DNA of 64,000 nt from Thereva unica (GCA_949987705.1 OX465282.1:2096501-2160500); one strand, 5' to 3'. Positions 22,775 through 34,348 are shown, counted from the first letter of the stretch. The notes: generated from the sequence alone by a model not told the origin. Translations and numbers: made by a program.

Positions 22775-22836
22775 TATGAAGAGCTAATGGGGCGCAATAT
22801 GTGCACCGGGCGCAAAAGACCAAAGCGCCGGCCCTG
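22775..22836. repeat. hAT-like right terminus (CAGGGCCGGCGC family)
   Basis: The sequence ATGGGGCGCAATATGTGCACC-GGGCGCAAAAG and the terminal GCGCCGGCCCTG parallel the right end of the hAT at 21210. It is followed by a CA run (22837-22849), which could be part of a CACACACA target duplication; the partner end was not found. Confidence 0.65.
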
Positions 22837-22849
22837 CACACACACACAT

Positions 22850-23922
22850 ACTTCCTCCCAAATTTTTGCTTGAAATGCTCTTGGGACCTTAAAAATTGAA
22901 AATACGTTGAAAATTTCGATTTCGATTTTCGGACCGATTACAATAACTTCCCTATACTGGGAAGTTAATAAAGACTTAAATTGCATTATTACAAAAAAAC
23001 TCTCTAAATTAATGTATTTTTTTTTATTTATTAAAATAATTGGTGAAATCAACAACACAAAACCACAATAAATCAATTAATCTTCTAGGTACAACCCGAA
23101 AAAACTCTTGTGACTTTTAATTACTTTAATTTTGGGTTGATGGGACTTGCTTTTTTTATCTTTTGTAATTCTTTTTCTTCTCTTATCAATTGATAAGTAT
23201 TTTTTTTATTTTTATGATTTTATTTTATTTTTGTAATTTATAAAGGTTGTCTGGAGTTTTAAGGTTCTCGTTGGTGACCTTTAATTATAATTAACAACAA
23301 CAATAAAAACGAAAATGATGATAAAAGGTTTTAATTATTTACGATAATTAGAAAAATACAAGTGTTTTTGTGTGTGGGTATATATTTCTGGAGGTTTAGT
23401 AGTAGTAATACAGATTGTGAATTGAGTTATTGATAGTATTTTTGTATGTACATGGGGATATACCTAGGTTGATTGATAAGATTAATTGAGGGTTAAAGTG
23501 GATTGCTGGAGATTTGCAAAAATGTTGTTGATAAGCTTGTGTGCAAGTATATTATTTATATTTATTATAAAATTCATTTATTTTTAGGTATATATAACTA
23601 TCATGATCCGTTCGTGGTCTCTCGCAATTTCTACCTTTATCGGTTTTGATTCTAGACCCATGATATCTCGTTTGGCATACCTAAGCTTTGGGTATACTCA
23701 GCTTGCTTGCGCGTGCCTGTCCGGTGTTTATTGCGTGTACGCAGACGCCCAAAATAAATGGCGGCTAAATGCCAAAGGAAAGTGCGTCAAATACGGATAA
23801 AGGCCGGAGATTTGCTAGATCGCACGTATTCTGATCCCACATTAATTGAACGCATCATAACCAGTAACAAGACATTGGTCTACGAACGTGGCCTGTTCGA
23901 AAAGGGCTGAATTTTCTCAAAA
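22850..23922. other. No recognisable feature
   Basis: Very AT-rich with poly-T tracts. The minus-strand frame at 22735-23076 is composition-driven. No gene signal seen. Confidence 0.4.
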
Positions 23923-24359
23923 GGGGCCATCCATAAATTACGTCACACGTTAGGGGAGGGAGGGGGTCGGCGAAGTGTGACATTGTGGATAAGGGGTGGG
24001 GGGGGGGGTCTTAAATTTTGTTACGTCACATTTCAAAATCTAATATATCTAAATATAGTAATACTACTCATTACGCGAAGGATACGTCCCGCAAAAACTC
24101 GCGTTAAAGCTGGTGACAGACACACGCGCAATGGCGGTTGTGTGATCTGTGTATTATTTTTCTATCCTACAGAGCGTCTCTTTGTTTTAGGTACTAATTT
24201 CGGAACTGCTGTTTTAGTTTAATAACTTCTAGATGCAAAATTGCACAATATGTGACGTCACACTAGGGGGGGGAGTCTCTCAAATGTGACCAGCTGTGAC
24301 AAGGACGGGGGGGGTCTAAAAATCATGAAATTCGTGTGACGTAATTTATGGATGGCCCC
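23923..24359. mobile_element. 437-bp MITE of the GGGG-CGTCCATAAATTACG family, 3-bp AAA duplication
   Basis: Starts GGGGCCATCCATAAATTACG and ends with its reverse complement; AAA flanks both sides (23920-23922 and 24360-24362). Subterminal G-rich tracts and TGTGACGTCA words occur. It is the shortest of three family members here (others at 36953 and 43571). Confidence 0.85.
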
Positions 24360-24446
24360 AAAGTCTACTCTGATCCCATATTCATCGAAATAGTGATTAC
24401 ATGTAATCACTACACTACTGTTTTGAAATGCAAACAAGTCAGCAGT

Positions 24447-26834
24447 CTTCTTCTTCTTCTTCTTTGATCCGTTAGCTGGCGGTCCGAGCGGGACGTCCCC
24501 GCAACGGATACGCTGCTGTCGGTGCCGCTGGGTCCCGAACTCTATTCACGATTCGCTTCCATTCTTCTCGGTTTTTGGCGGTGTCTCGAGCCTCGGTAAC
24601 TGATAAATCGTTGATTCTTTAAGTCACCCTCGATATTCTTCAACCAGGTTTTCTTCGGTGCCGATCGCTGTATTCTCCAGTCTGCAGGACGGTCTCGCCA
24701 GAGAAGTTTACGTGGCAAGCGGTTATCATCCATTCGGCAAACATGTCCAAACCACCGTAGTCGACGTTTTTGCATTGACAACCTCGTTTCGAAGGCGATC
24801 ACGGAGTGAGACACGGAGGATCTGCCTCAAACATCGCATTTGGAAGACCTCGAGCTTCTTAACGTCCGGTTTGAGCAGTGTTCACGTTTCAGATCCATAA
24901 AGAAGAATCGGAAGAATCAACGTTCGGTAAAGACGTAGTTTTGTTTTGATGGAGATATTTTCTCGTTTCCATATGCACCATTTGAGCGAGGCGAATGTTG
25001 CTGTTGCCTGGCCGATACGGCTGTGAACGTCGGCCGTCGATGCTACTTTCGTTTCCTCAACCAATGATCCCAAATATTTGAACCTTGGAACCTGTTCGAT
25101 TTGGGTTCCATCGAGGTGAACACTGGCTCTTGATCCATCTGTTGTGAGCACTTTGGTCTTTTCCGCATTGATTTTTAACCCGTATGATTGGGCGATGCGG
25201 GAAATATCGTATAAGATGTCCGTTGCTTCGGCATCCGTGTCGGCGAAAACAGCGCTATCGTCGGCGAACATTAAGTCTGTTACGAAGTTGTTGTCGTCGT
25301 ATTGAACTCCGAGTCGTCCATCGAATGCTTCACGCATAATCGCGTCGATCACAACGTTGAAGAGAAGTGGCGAAGCGACGTCTCCCTGTCGGACACCCGT
25401 CTGAATCGGGAACTCCTCGGATAAGTCGTTTCGAATACGAACGCTGCTAGTTGAGCCATCGCACGACGCTTGGAGAAGTTGGATGATTCTCAATGGCACG
25501 TGTTCGGTTACCAAGACTCTCCACAAGCTGTTCCAATCGATGCAATCGAAAGCGGATTTGAAATCGATGAAAACGACGACAATTCGTTTGCCGCAACGAA
25601 TTCTTTCTTCCATTAACTGACGGAGGGCGAATATTTGATCAATGCATCCTCGATGTGGTCTAAATCCCGCTTGTTCCTCCCGGCTCGTTTGCTCTCGATG
25701 TTTCTGTAGCCTCGATTGTATTATTTTCGTAAATACTTTACCGACGATCGAAAGAAGGCTAATACCGCGATAATTCTTGCATTCCCGACTGTCGCCTTTC
25801 TTCAAAATTGGGACAACGATCGCTTTCTTCCATACCGAAGGGACACGATCCGAATGCCATATGTGTGTTATGAGGACATGAAGTCGTTGTGATAAGACAT
25901 CACCTCCAGCTTTGATCATCTCGGCGGTTACTTGGTCTATTCCCGGCGCTTTTCCATTTTTCAGCGATTTTATTGCTGTCTTCACCTCGATAATTGTTGG
26001 TTCGGTATCGAGAAACTGATTCATCGGCTGTTCGATAATCGGTGGTTCGGGTGCTGGACCTTGCGGCGGATCGTGGTTATACAGCTGGTGGAAGAATGCT
26101 CTCCACCGCTCCAGGCGTTCATGGGCAGAAGTCACAAAAGTTCCATCCGATTTTTTGATGTTGTCGTTTGTTGATGTTGTTTTGCCGCCTAACCGGCGGA
26201 TTGTCTGGTACAGCGTCCGGTACTCGTGCCTCGACGCCGCTTTTTCCATGTCGGCCGCAACGTTATTCCAGTACGCTTCTCGTTCCAATTTCATTTTCTG
26301 CCGAACTTCTTTGTTCAATCTTCGGTATTCCTCAAAGTCGACGTGTTTCATGCGCTTCCGCTGATCGACGAGGTCCAGACAGCTGTCCGAGATCCATGGC
26401 TGCGTCCGTTTACGGATAGTTGGACACAACTCCATTGCACACTCCACAATAGACTCCGACAATTGCCTTTCTTCTACATCGATATCGTCCGGTATTGCGA
26501 GCGCCGCGAATTTGTTGGATAATGCCATTTGAAACTCTCGCCCGATGGCCGGGTCCCGTAGGCACGCCCAATTTTTCTTGGCTGGTGGTGGCTCCGTTTT
26601 CTTCGCTCTTTGCAATCGCATCTGCAATTTCGCTCGAACAAGATAATGGTCCGATCCGCAATCGGGTCCACGCATTGCACGTACGTCTTTAAGCGTCGAT
26701 CGGAATCTTGTGTTGATCAAAACGTAGTCTAACATCGCCGAGTCTTTGCCGGATGGATTTCGCCAGGTGAGTTGGTGTTTGAGTGGATGGCCTGAAATGT
26801 GTAGGCCTCTTTTTTGAGTATACAAGAAAGTCAA
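24447..26834 (-). mobile_element. RTE-like LINE (family C), 5' truncated, nearly intact RT
   Basis: A 650-codon minus-strand frame starts inside the endonuclease (H-LTW at 21-24, LDYVLI, SDHYLV at about 61-66) and runs into a full RT: KNGKAPGIDQVTAEMI (292-307), KKGDSRECKNYRGISLL (345-361), motif A FIDFKSAFD (422-430), VRQGDVASPLLF (481-492), catalytic LMFADD (521-526) and KINAEKTKVL (554-563). It stops at YGSET followed by TGA where the family has TGG. The frame then continues as TLLKPDVKKLEVFQMRCL, followed by a frameshift and RLRWFGHVCRMDDNRLPRKLL (24542-24814). The 3' end is a CTTCTT (AAG) tail at 24448-24463. The 5' truncation point, near 26820, is approximate. Confidence 0.9.
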
Positions 26835-27037
26835 TCCTCAGTTTTCCTTATAGTATCACGTCGTGTACCATACGTACACAGCTGCCTCCTAAAACAGACG
26901 TTGGTATGGGTATGGTATGGCATTTGCGGCGAAAGGCTTGGGCTTAATAGAGAGTTCAGCTTGCCCTTTTGTTCTTTACGCAGAGGAACGCGATATATTG
27001 GCATGCATCTATGAGATCTTACGAAGAGCCTTTGGTA
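26835..27037. other. Unassigned sequence
   Basis: Short stretch between the RTE-like LINE and a MITE; only small overlapping frames, nothing recognised. Confidence 0.4.
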
Positions 27038-27190
27038 CCTGTGCAGAAAGTCAAATCGTGTTTCGTGACAAGTGGTTTGAGTTGAGCATTTCCGCTCAGC
27101 CCCAGTGCTAAAAGCCGGGGTTCAACTGAAATCATACTTTCTTTAACTCAAACGATTTGTCACAAAAAACGAATCGACTTTCAGCAAAGG
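27038..27190. mobile_element. Short palindromic MITE (CCTGTGC-AAAGTC family)
   Basis: Left end CCTGTGCAGAAAGTCAAATCG with GTTTCGTGACAAGTGGTTTG; the right half contains CAAACGATTTGTCACAA and CGACTTTCAGCAAAGG, its inverted counterpart. The same layout occurs at 49400-49612. Confidence 0.7.
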
Positions 27191-27589
27191 GGCCCATGCT
27201 AACAAGCAGAGCTTTATCTCTTATCTGACAACTAGAGTGATAAAGTTCCCTAGGATTAAGTTCAAATTCCTTTTGGGAGCGTCAACGTGACCTTGGCGGC
27301 CCAGGTACTCTCAGGTCACGGGTCCCGATAAGTCAGGGTTTCTAGGATAATGAAAAGTCGTCCGCCTTGGCCCGGCAGGAATCTGACACTGTTTTCTCGG
27401 TCCAGAACCGATCACCGACACTACTCCTACCAGATTGATGAATGGGTTCTATACGATCTTCTACTTCTTCTTTAAAGGCTCTACAAGCGGCATCCAGTCC
27501 TGGCCTCTCGCAAAAAATGTGTCGTTCACTCCAAAAGCGGTGCAACTCCACATTTCAAAACACTAGACCGACCCGCTTTGGAGTCACAT

Positions 27590-27890
27590 TCCATCTTTAC
27601 GATCTTATGCTGCCGAAATATATCGAACATTGGATTGGACTGGTCCTGATCTCAAAGTGGTTTATTTTTGAGCCGTCTCCCAATACTGTCACAGAATTGT
27701 TCGCCGGCAGAATCAGGGGGGTCAAGATACTGATTAGGTTGATATGCAGACACAACGCTGTAAACTACCACCGATTGAGATTCGGAAGGGCAGGGGACCA
27801 ATTTCTTGTATTTCTTTCATTTCGGGTATATATGTTAAGAAGTCAAGCTCTTTCAGATACCTGCACACCTGGGGAGTCCTGAAGAAAGAT
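27590..27890 (+). mobile_element. R1/LOA/I-like LINE C-terminal fragment
   Basis: The plus-strand frame contains ELFAGRIRGVKILIRLICRH and NAVNYHRLRFGRAGDQFL, colinear with LITEHCALNYH-RRIGKAG of the LINE at 1290. The rest of the 146-residue frame is weakly similar. The knuckle cysteines are lost. Confidence 0.6.
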
Positions 27891-28065
27891 TTTTCCATTA
27901 AGAAAAAGTTAGAGCCGGTGAAACTAGTCCATCGAATACGGATAAAGGTCAATCCGCGAATATTCGTAACGGCACGGCGCCGTGTCAGTGGCTTCCGTGA
28001 TCAATTTTTCACTGACATTCACACAGCACCGCCTTTTTCCGTATCGGTGATCGATGTTCAATGAC

Positions 28066-28451
28066 ATTCGACATTTTATTTTTGAAATTTAGACAGTGAT
28101 CGCAAGTTCGACCCACGTGGACTCTTCGGGAAGTGGTCGCACAGAAACAGGTTTGAGTGTATTTCAAATAAACTTTACCTAAATTTCTGTTGAATTCTTA
28201 TAAAATTTTCCGTTGAATTTAAAAATATTTGTTTCACCTCCGGGATCAATCAAAAGAAACTGGTGGCAACGTATTTTTTGTGTTTTTCACGGGCACATCT
28301 GCTGAGATGAGGTTCCGCACCGCATCATCTCTGGAAATATGTCGCGCCTTTCTTAATTTGGTTGCCTAGGATTATATCGTACCGATAATTTCTTTTCACT
28401 GATGCTCTCGGTACTGCACTGAAGTCTCCGTTACGTCACGGATGTGTGGAT
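28066..28451 (+). repeat. Dispersed repeat D1, copy 1
   Basis: Shares long colinear blocks with 58700-59111: GAGTGTATTTCAAATAAAC-TTTACCTAAATTTCTG, GGTGGCAACG-ATTTTTTGT, CACTGATGCTC and TGTGTGGATC. Contains AATAAA. The function is unknown; it could be an LTR, because of the polyadenylation word and internal TGGTGGCAACG. Confidence 0.65.
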
Positions 28452-28759
28452 CGACCTTAAGTGGTTTTTATTTAGTGATGATAAAAAATGCTCTTGCTCT
28501 TACATTCTTGGTCTTGTTCTTGCGAAAAACCAAGCTGACCTATACATCTGCAAGACCAAGCCTTACATAGGTCATTGCTTACATTGCAAGGTTTTATGTG
28601 TTCAATCATGTCTCACAATTATAATATAGACATGCCATAAATTTTATTTTGCAATTAAAAATAACATTTTTTCTTTATATGATGCTACCTTGGAGGCGGC
28701 CATATACTCAGGCACGCCCCTGCGTGTACTGTGTAACCTAGTGTATAGCTGAACTTACA

Positions 28760-29165
28760 AGAGGCAGTACATTTGCCCCTTACATAATGGTAAATTAAAT
28801 GTACTGAGCCCTAAATTTTTTGAAATGTACCGGTTCAAAAATCTAGCCCTACTAGAATGAGCATGTATCGAACGAGATAAATGAGAAGAGGTGTGATTGT
28901 AAAACATCGTCTATGAATAGGTTTCTTACTCTCTTATTCTTTTTCTGAAGCAGTTTAATACGTATTAGGATTAAATTCGTGAATAAAAGCTCTTCATTGG
29001 TATTTTTTTTCTTTCTTTCTTTAATTTTCTTGTTTTTGTCATAGTGGAATTACAACGACACCTCGCCTCATTTGAAATATGACATTGTACTGGCTCAAAA
29101 GAAAAAAAGAGGCTCCTCTTACAAATTCATTTATTTTCGTGTGCTACCCAACACTACTGTAATCC
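28760..29165 (+). repeat. Dispersed repeat D2, copy 1 (GAGGCAGTACA hairpin end)
   Basis: Opens GAGGCAGTACATTTGCCCC-TTACATAATGGTAAATT-AAATGTACTGAG, a near palindrome, and later has CTTCATTGGTATTTTTTTTC, CACCTCGCCTCATTTGAA and TTGTACTGGCTCAAA. The same order occurs at 63030-63560, and the end alone at 46808-46868 (inverted). Confidence 0.7.
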
Positions 29166-29655
29166 AGACCGTATCTCAGGTATCTGTGAAGGAGATCCGT
29201 GAACATTTTTGTTTTTACAGAAGGGCAGAGAGGGTAGAGGGGAGACTTTTGATCTACATGAGTGTTAGATGATCAAAGGTTGAAGTGTCATTGGCTGGCT
29301 ACCTGGTAATTCAGTAATCGAAAAAACCATAGAGTGGGTTATGGTGGGGATGGAAAAAGAGGGTGGGGAAGGGATGGTGGATGGTCGGTGGTTGCAGGGT
29401 CAAAGTGGTGGTAGACTGGCCATTGGTTGGACTACATGAATAAATTGTTTTAAATTCAGAAAAAAGTTATATCCCCATAGCCCCTTGGGGGTGGTTTTTG
29501 GAGGTGAAGGAGTGTTGACGGGGCTTTGTGCCCATTGAGGCCTTTGATCTGCATGTTCAGAACTATTAACCTGAAAAATTTCAAAAAAATTAGCCGAAGA
29601 TCATTTTCCTTAGAAAAAGTGCGGGGTCCTTCCAAATCAAAAACGTAAAAGTAAG
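29166..29655. other. Unassigned, with a G-rich patch at 29335-29410
   Basis: No coding signal. The plus strand is guanine-rich between 29335 and 29410 (repeated GGTGGGG, GGGATGG, GGTCGGTGG words). Confidence 0.4.
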
Positions 29656-29659
29656 TTAA

Positions 29660-29812
29660 GGCCCCCATACACGGTCAAATTGGCTGTACAACCAGATTTT
29701 CATCAAACCTATAAGCGCAATGTATTTTGATCGGCCGACCGGCCCACAATCGATAGTTTTGGTTGTACAACCGCACTTCGCTGTACAACCAATTGGACCG
29801 TGTATGGGGGCC
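29660..29812. mobile_element. 153-bp MITE flanked by TTAA (piggyBac-like)
   Basis: TTAA at 29656-29659 and 29813-29816. Termini GGCCCCCATACACGGTC and its inverted copy match over 24 bases with one mismatch. Internal TGTACAACC words recur three or more times. TTAA duplication is characteristic of piggyBac-type elements. Confidence 0.85.
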
Positions 29813-29816
29813 TTAA

Positions 29817-31640
29817 GAAACGAAAATGATGCTGTAACGTACTTCTAGGAAATAAATAATTGCCTTCTATTTATTGCTAGTGATGGACTTAAAATGAAAC
29901 ATGACAAATTAAATTTAATTTAACACAAAACAATGTTTCACCTTAAGACAGAACACCGAAATCCGCAAAAACATTTCTCTCAAGCCCTTAAAATATCTTT
30001 CGTATTCATCCAAAAATGAACAAAAATGCCTGAGTAGAAATGTAAAACTTCGTGGAAACTGAATTTTCATAATTGACAATTTCCAAGAAATTCTCTCTCC
30101 TTTGAAGGTAATCAAGAATAAATCAGACAATATTCGCTGACTGCCCCCCAACCAATCTCCCCTTCTTAGAAATTAGTTCGGATTTTATGCATTAAGATGG
30201 ATATCCATCAACATTTTTTCCATAAATATTTTATGTGCTTGTAATAATTTATTATAGCTTTAACCTTTCTTTCTAAAAAGTTGCACTATTGGTTCCATGT
30301 TCCACCATTTATGTACCTTTAAAGAAGGAACATGACATCTGCTCATATTAAGTACTTTCGTGTGATGGCTTCACATGAAACCCTCCTGCCCTGCTTTTCG
30401 AACAACAGATTATTCCGTGAACGATTTGCGTTGTTTGGAATATTTGTAGAGATTACTTGAAAATCATAAACTTTCTGGCAAAAACACGACAAATATTAAT
30501 TTGAATTTTCATCCATAATTCATAATTTACAATTTTTAACGTGACTGTGATAATTTTCTAAACAGTTTTTGTTGAAGGAAGTTGCTATTTGTGGATGGAT
30601 GAAGAAATCCATATGATCATGCGAAGCTTTCGCTTCTGGGACAAAACTAGTTCCATACTAAATCACTGACAAATGCAGCTTCTGTTTGGTTATGATAACG
30701 TCATTCCACATATTCTAAAGAAGCCTGATAAGAAATTTTACTGCACCTTTTGTTTAGTTATAATGAAGTTATAAGATAAGTTATATAATAACCCGAAACG
30801 AATTCACTGAAGCGTTCGCTGCAACCGCATGCGCGTATTTAAGAACAAAAGCATCATAAATCGTAATGCAGCTGCAGAAGTGCCCCAGGGTGATGTGAAG
30901 GAGAATTTTTCGAATTAGTTAGATGGAAAGTTAATGAATGATGTAAAAATCATCTTGGGCCAGTCGATCCTTGCCACCCACAGCTTGGGTGAGGAGACTA
31001 ATGATAATGTATAACGAAGTACAACGCTTATGAGTAAGACTATCCATCAAATAGGCCACAAGTTAATAGACCTAGCTTGTTGGTATATTGCGCTTTATAA
31101 CTAACTAAACTAACATACCTGTACCTTAGCCTACGTGAAAAAACAGTCAGAGACACCTACGACCAAGCGTCATCAGCTGTTTGCTACAGCAGGGTGAAAT
31201 TAATAGACTTCGAGTAACTCGACTTAACCGGAATAGCCCCATACGATAGCAACATTACAGAATAATGCCGGTGTAGCTTCATTAGGAACAAAGCAACAAT
31301 TTATCAAAAAAAATCCTAAGGCAAGCAAAAGAACTGTATACCTGTATACCGCGATTGAGTGCATAAAGGTCCGTCTATATCTACAAACAAACCGTGCCAG
31401 ACACCCGCCACACCAGACACCGACAGACGCCGTTCATTCACATCTAGCGTGCCGTATCAGACGACAGACACTAGTTCTATTTTTGTTGAAAATGTTCAAA
31501 CCCAGAAAAAATGTCTGTTCGGTGCCGATGCTCTATCCATACTTCCCGAGTGTGTGTCTAGTACGTTCAATGTCTGTAGATATGAACGAACCTCAAAACC
31601 TTGCAATTTACGAAAAGTACACAAGTTTTATGTTTTCCAC
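29817..31640. other. No recognisable feature
   Basis: AT-rich, only short frames. Nothing beyond compositional noise could be supported. Confidence 0.4.
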
Positions 31641-32140
31641 CCGAGTAAAAATAAATTTCGGCCTTTTGACGGGCGTGATGGCCCGGCCATTTGGCGGTCA
31701 AATGACGGCCCGTTGCAGGACAGTACGGCCATTCGGGGGGCGATTGACGGTCAAATGAGGGCTTTTCGAGGGCTTTTCCCCCGAATGGCCTTTTTTGCGA
31801 CTGAAAAGCCCTCAGTTGACCGTCAATCGCCCGCCGAATGGCATTTTTTGCGATTGAAAAGCCCTCATTTGACCGTCAATCGCCCCCCGAATGGCCTTTT
31901 TTGGAACTGAAAAGCCCTCATTTGACCGCCAATCGCCCGCCGAATGGCCTTTTTTGCGACTGAAAAGCCCTCATTTGACCGTCAATCGCCCCCCGAAAGG
32001 CCTTTATTGGAACTGAAAAGCCCTCATTTGACCGTAAATCGCCCCCCAAATAGCCGTACTGTCCTGCAACGGGCCGTCATTTGACCGCCATATGGCCGGG
32101 CCATCACGCCCGTCAAAAGGCCAAAATTTATTTTTACTCG
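31641..32140. mobile_element. 500-bp foldback element with long inverted arms and a 53-bp tandem array
   Basis: Starts CCGAGTAAAAATAAATTT and ends AAATTTATTTTTACTCG. Inverted arms extend about 115 bp (GACGGGCGTGATGGCCC, GTTGCAGGACAGTACGG). The core 31775-32050 is a 53-bp tandem array. The termini place it with the CCGAGTAAAAATAAA family (34349-34580 and others). Confidence 0.88.
31775..32050. repeat. 53-bp tandem repeat, about five units, alternating A/B types
   Basis: CTGAAAAGCCCTCA-type words start at 31801, 31854, 31907, 31960 and 32013, exactly 53 bp apart. Units alternate between CGCCCGCC with TTTTGCGA and CGCCCCCC with TTGGAA, giving a 106-bp higher-order period. Confidence 0.9.
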
Positions 32141-32239
32141 AGAAAATAACGAGAAATAACGAGAAAAATACATAAATCACGCTTTATGCATTTGGCATTT
32201 TTATGGCCTCTATAAGGCCTTCTCGGAAATTGAAATCTT

Positions 32240-32424
32240 CTGTTCAAGTTTGCCCGTCATTTGCCCATCCGTGCTCGCCCTAAAAAAATTTAAAAACTCT
32301 ACGGCCGTCGTTTGACCCTTGAAAAGCCAAGCCGCCGTTTTTTGCCCCTTGAAAGGTTATCATAAAAAATGGTTTAAAATTCTACGCCCGTCATTTGCCC
32401 GTCAAATGCCCTTATTTTATTTTT
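32240..32424. repeat. CCGAGTAAAAATAAA family fragment
   Basis: Contains CTACGGCCGTCGTTTGACC, a partial second copy, and ends CTTATTTTATTTTTACTCGG. Same order as 34460-34580 and 7640-7766. Confidence 0.6.
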
Positions 32425-32865
32425 ACTCGGGCAAACAAGGTTTTTAAACAAAGATTGTCAATGTGTAGGGAACAGATATCGTTAAACAGTCGCAGAAGAC
32501 CATACTCACGATTGTCTCTTAAGCCTCGATTACATTGAGCGAGTTTAGAAGCTACTAGCCGACGAGTTTAGAAGGCGGCGAGTCAGCTAGTGCGATAGTG
32601 GCAATGACGTTCAAAACTTTCCACTCGCTCAGTAGCCAACTATGTAGCGCGAATTAATTCCGTCATTTTGTTTTTTAGTCAATGAAATAGTGAGATACTT
32701 GCAGCCAGTTCACTAGCAAATATGGTGGCACACGGCTAGTTTACTAGCTAACAAGCCCACACGCCAGAGAGTAGCGAGTTAACTAACGCGGCTTTCAATT
32801 TTCTCGGCAGATTATTTACAAGTTTAGACAGGAGTTCGTAGGTTTTACTAACAATGAAACTAATG
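32425..32865. other. Unassigned sequence rich in GAGTTTAGAAG/CTAGCTA words
   Basis: Short words such as GCGAGTTTAGAAG repeat within 32535-32580 and TTTACTAGCTAACAAG lies at about 32740. A decayed MITE is possible, but I could not pair the ends. Confidence 0.3.
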
Positions 32866-32867
32866 TG

Positions 32868-33051
32868 ATCTTAGCAGATTATGCTGCTATTCAGTACCAC
32901 CCCAAGATTTCTTGCTTTATTAGAGGAAACAAGAGAAAACGAATTTAACGCGATCATCTTCTGCATACATTTGAATCTTAGAATATCGTTAGAAAAAATA
33001 CTGAATAAAATAGGCCCAAGGATGGCGCCGTGTGGGACTCCAGCGTGGGGT
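32868..33051 (-). mobile_element. LINE RT fragment
   Basis: The minus-strand reading GVPHGAILGPILFSIFSNDIL is the conserved RT block (G-PQG-LGP-LF--F-ND). It then runs through MQKMIALN where YADD would be expected and becomes unrecognisable. Confidence 0.6.
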
Positions 33052-33116
33052 AGTGAGCTTGAGGAGCTTTAGCCTAGTTTAGCCTTTTAAGAGTAGTTAG
33101 ACGAGAAGTGAACTTC

Positions 33117-33487
33117 AGGACCTCCTGCCTGCACGGCAATACTTTTCCCGCAACACAAGGCTAGCCCGCTCGGCTCACCCCCATACCCTACAGCCCCCTC
33201 GTTCACGCACAATACGGTTTAGAAGTTCGTTTATGAATAGAACAACTCGACTGTGGAATAATCTCCCGCAGTCAGTATTTCTGAACTCGTACAACACCTT
33301 AGAGTTCAAACGTGAGGTTCATCGTCACTTTATTCTACACCCTCCAGACTCCCTCTAACCTTTCCTATTCTCCTCTATTCTTCAAACCAAGCTTACTACT
33401 AGACATTGCACCATGAACTGAACGACATGACGGACTGGTAGTATAAAGGGTTACACCTAAGCTTGGTTTTTTCATAAAAAAAAAGGT
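33117..33487 (+). mobile_element. Jockey/CR1-like LINE 3' end
   Basis: Nearly identical by eye to 62355-62722: CTCCTGCCTGCACGGCAA, TTTATGAATAGAACAACTCG, GTGGAATAATCTCCCGCAG, GTAGTATAAAGGGTTAC and a TAAGCTTGGTTTT-TCAT-poly-A tail. It encodes the C-terminal SRLWNNLP-like end of jockey/CR1 RTs. 5' truncated. Confidence 0.8.
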
Positions 33488-33632
33488 TTGCAAAAACTAA
33501 AGAGCAGGAAGAATAAAATGTGCTCGTGAGGCCAGTTTTCGCAGAAGCAGGACGTGATTGAAGGTTGTGATGTTTACGAAAGTCAGATTACCATATTTAC
33601 ATTTATAAGTTTGAGACGCTCGCAATACGCAA

Positions 33633-34050
33633 TTATTTAAGCAACCGCCAGCTTTTCAAGAGCTTTGCCAGAAATAGAAGAATACCGATAGGCCGAAAAT
33701 TTGAGGGACAGGTGGGAGAAGGGCACTTGGGAATGGGTATGATTAAAACATACTTCCAAGTCGAGGGAAACTTGATACCGTGTGGCAGGAGTTTAGTTAA
33801 AATAGGCAGTAGACGAGGTATGAGCATTTTTAAGAGATTAGGCAGAATGTAATGTAGTTGGTGGTGTGAGTTTTCGTCAGATAAGGTGGGGTGATATTCA
33901 TTTTTCGCAAAGAAACAATTCGCAGTTGAAAACTGAACCGAGTTTCCCATCTTTTTGTCCCAAACATCACAAAATACAAACTTACAACTTCAATGTTAAG
34001 GCATTCTTTTGTATGTTTGCGAAACATGGAATGTCGCCCACAATTCTTCA
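33633..34050 (-). mobile_element. LINE RT fragment (jockey-like)
   Basis: The minus-strand frame contains FPSTWKYVLIIPIPK and PSNFRPIGIL, the block preceding RT motif 1 in jockey-group elements. Upstream frames are shifted. Confidence 0.7.
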
Positions 34051-34089
34051 CTAGGCGCCTTCAAGTTTTCATCCTAAAAATCTGCTGGC

Positions 34090-34340
34090 AAGATAAAATT
34101 ACAAATGAAGAACTATTGTGACTTCGCGAAAGGATAAATGACCAAATCATGCAAAGGAAATGGAATTGGAATGGCCACACCTTGCCAAACGAGAATCTAG
34201 CCAAACAGACGCTTGACTGGAATCTGCAAGAAACGCGTCAAGATGGAAGACCTAGAACAACGTGGAGGAGAACCTTACCAAAAGAGGCCACAACAATATG
34301 TCCGCAATATGTCACATGAGGGATTAAAGGAGCAGAAGAA
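34090..34340 (+). mobile_element. RTE-like LINE (family B) 3' end
   Basis: The plus-strand reading QIMQRKWNWNGHTLP, KQTLDWNLQETRQDGRPRTT and WRRTLPKEA matches RTE-type C-termini (KWRWIGHTLR ... WNPQG-RRGRPR-TWRR). It ends GAGGGATTAAAGGAGCAGAAG. The element at 34349 lies immediately after. Another copy is at 40710-40965. Confidence 0.75.
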
Positions 34341-34348
34341 AAAGAATC

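Noticed and set aside
31775..32050. Regularly spaced 53-bp repeats, superficially CRISPR-like
   Set aside because: Units are contiguous, without unique spacers, within a eukaryotic foldback transposon.
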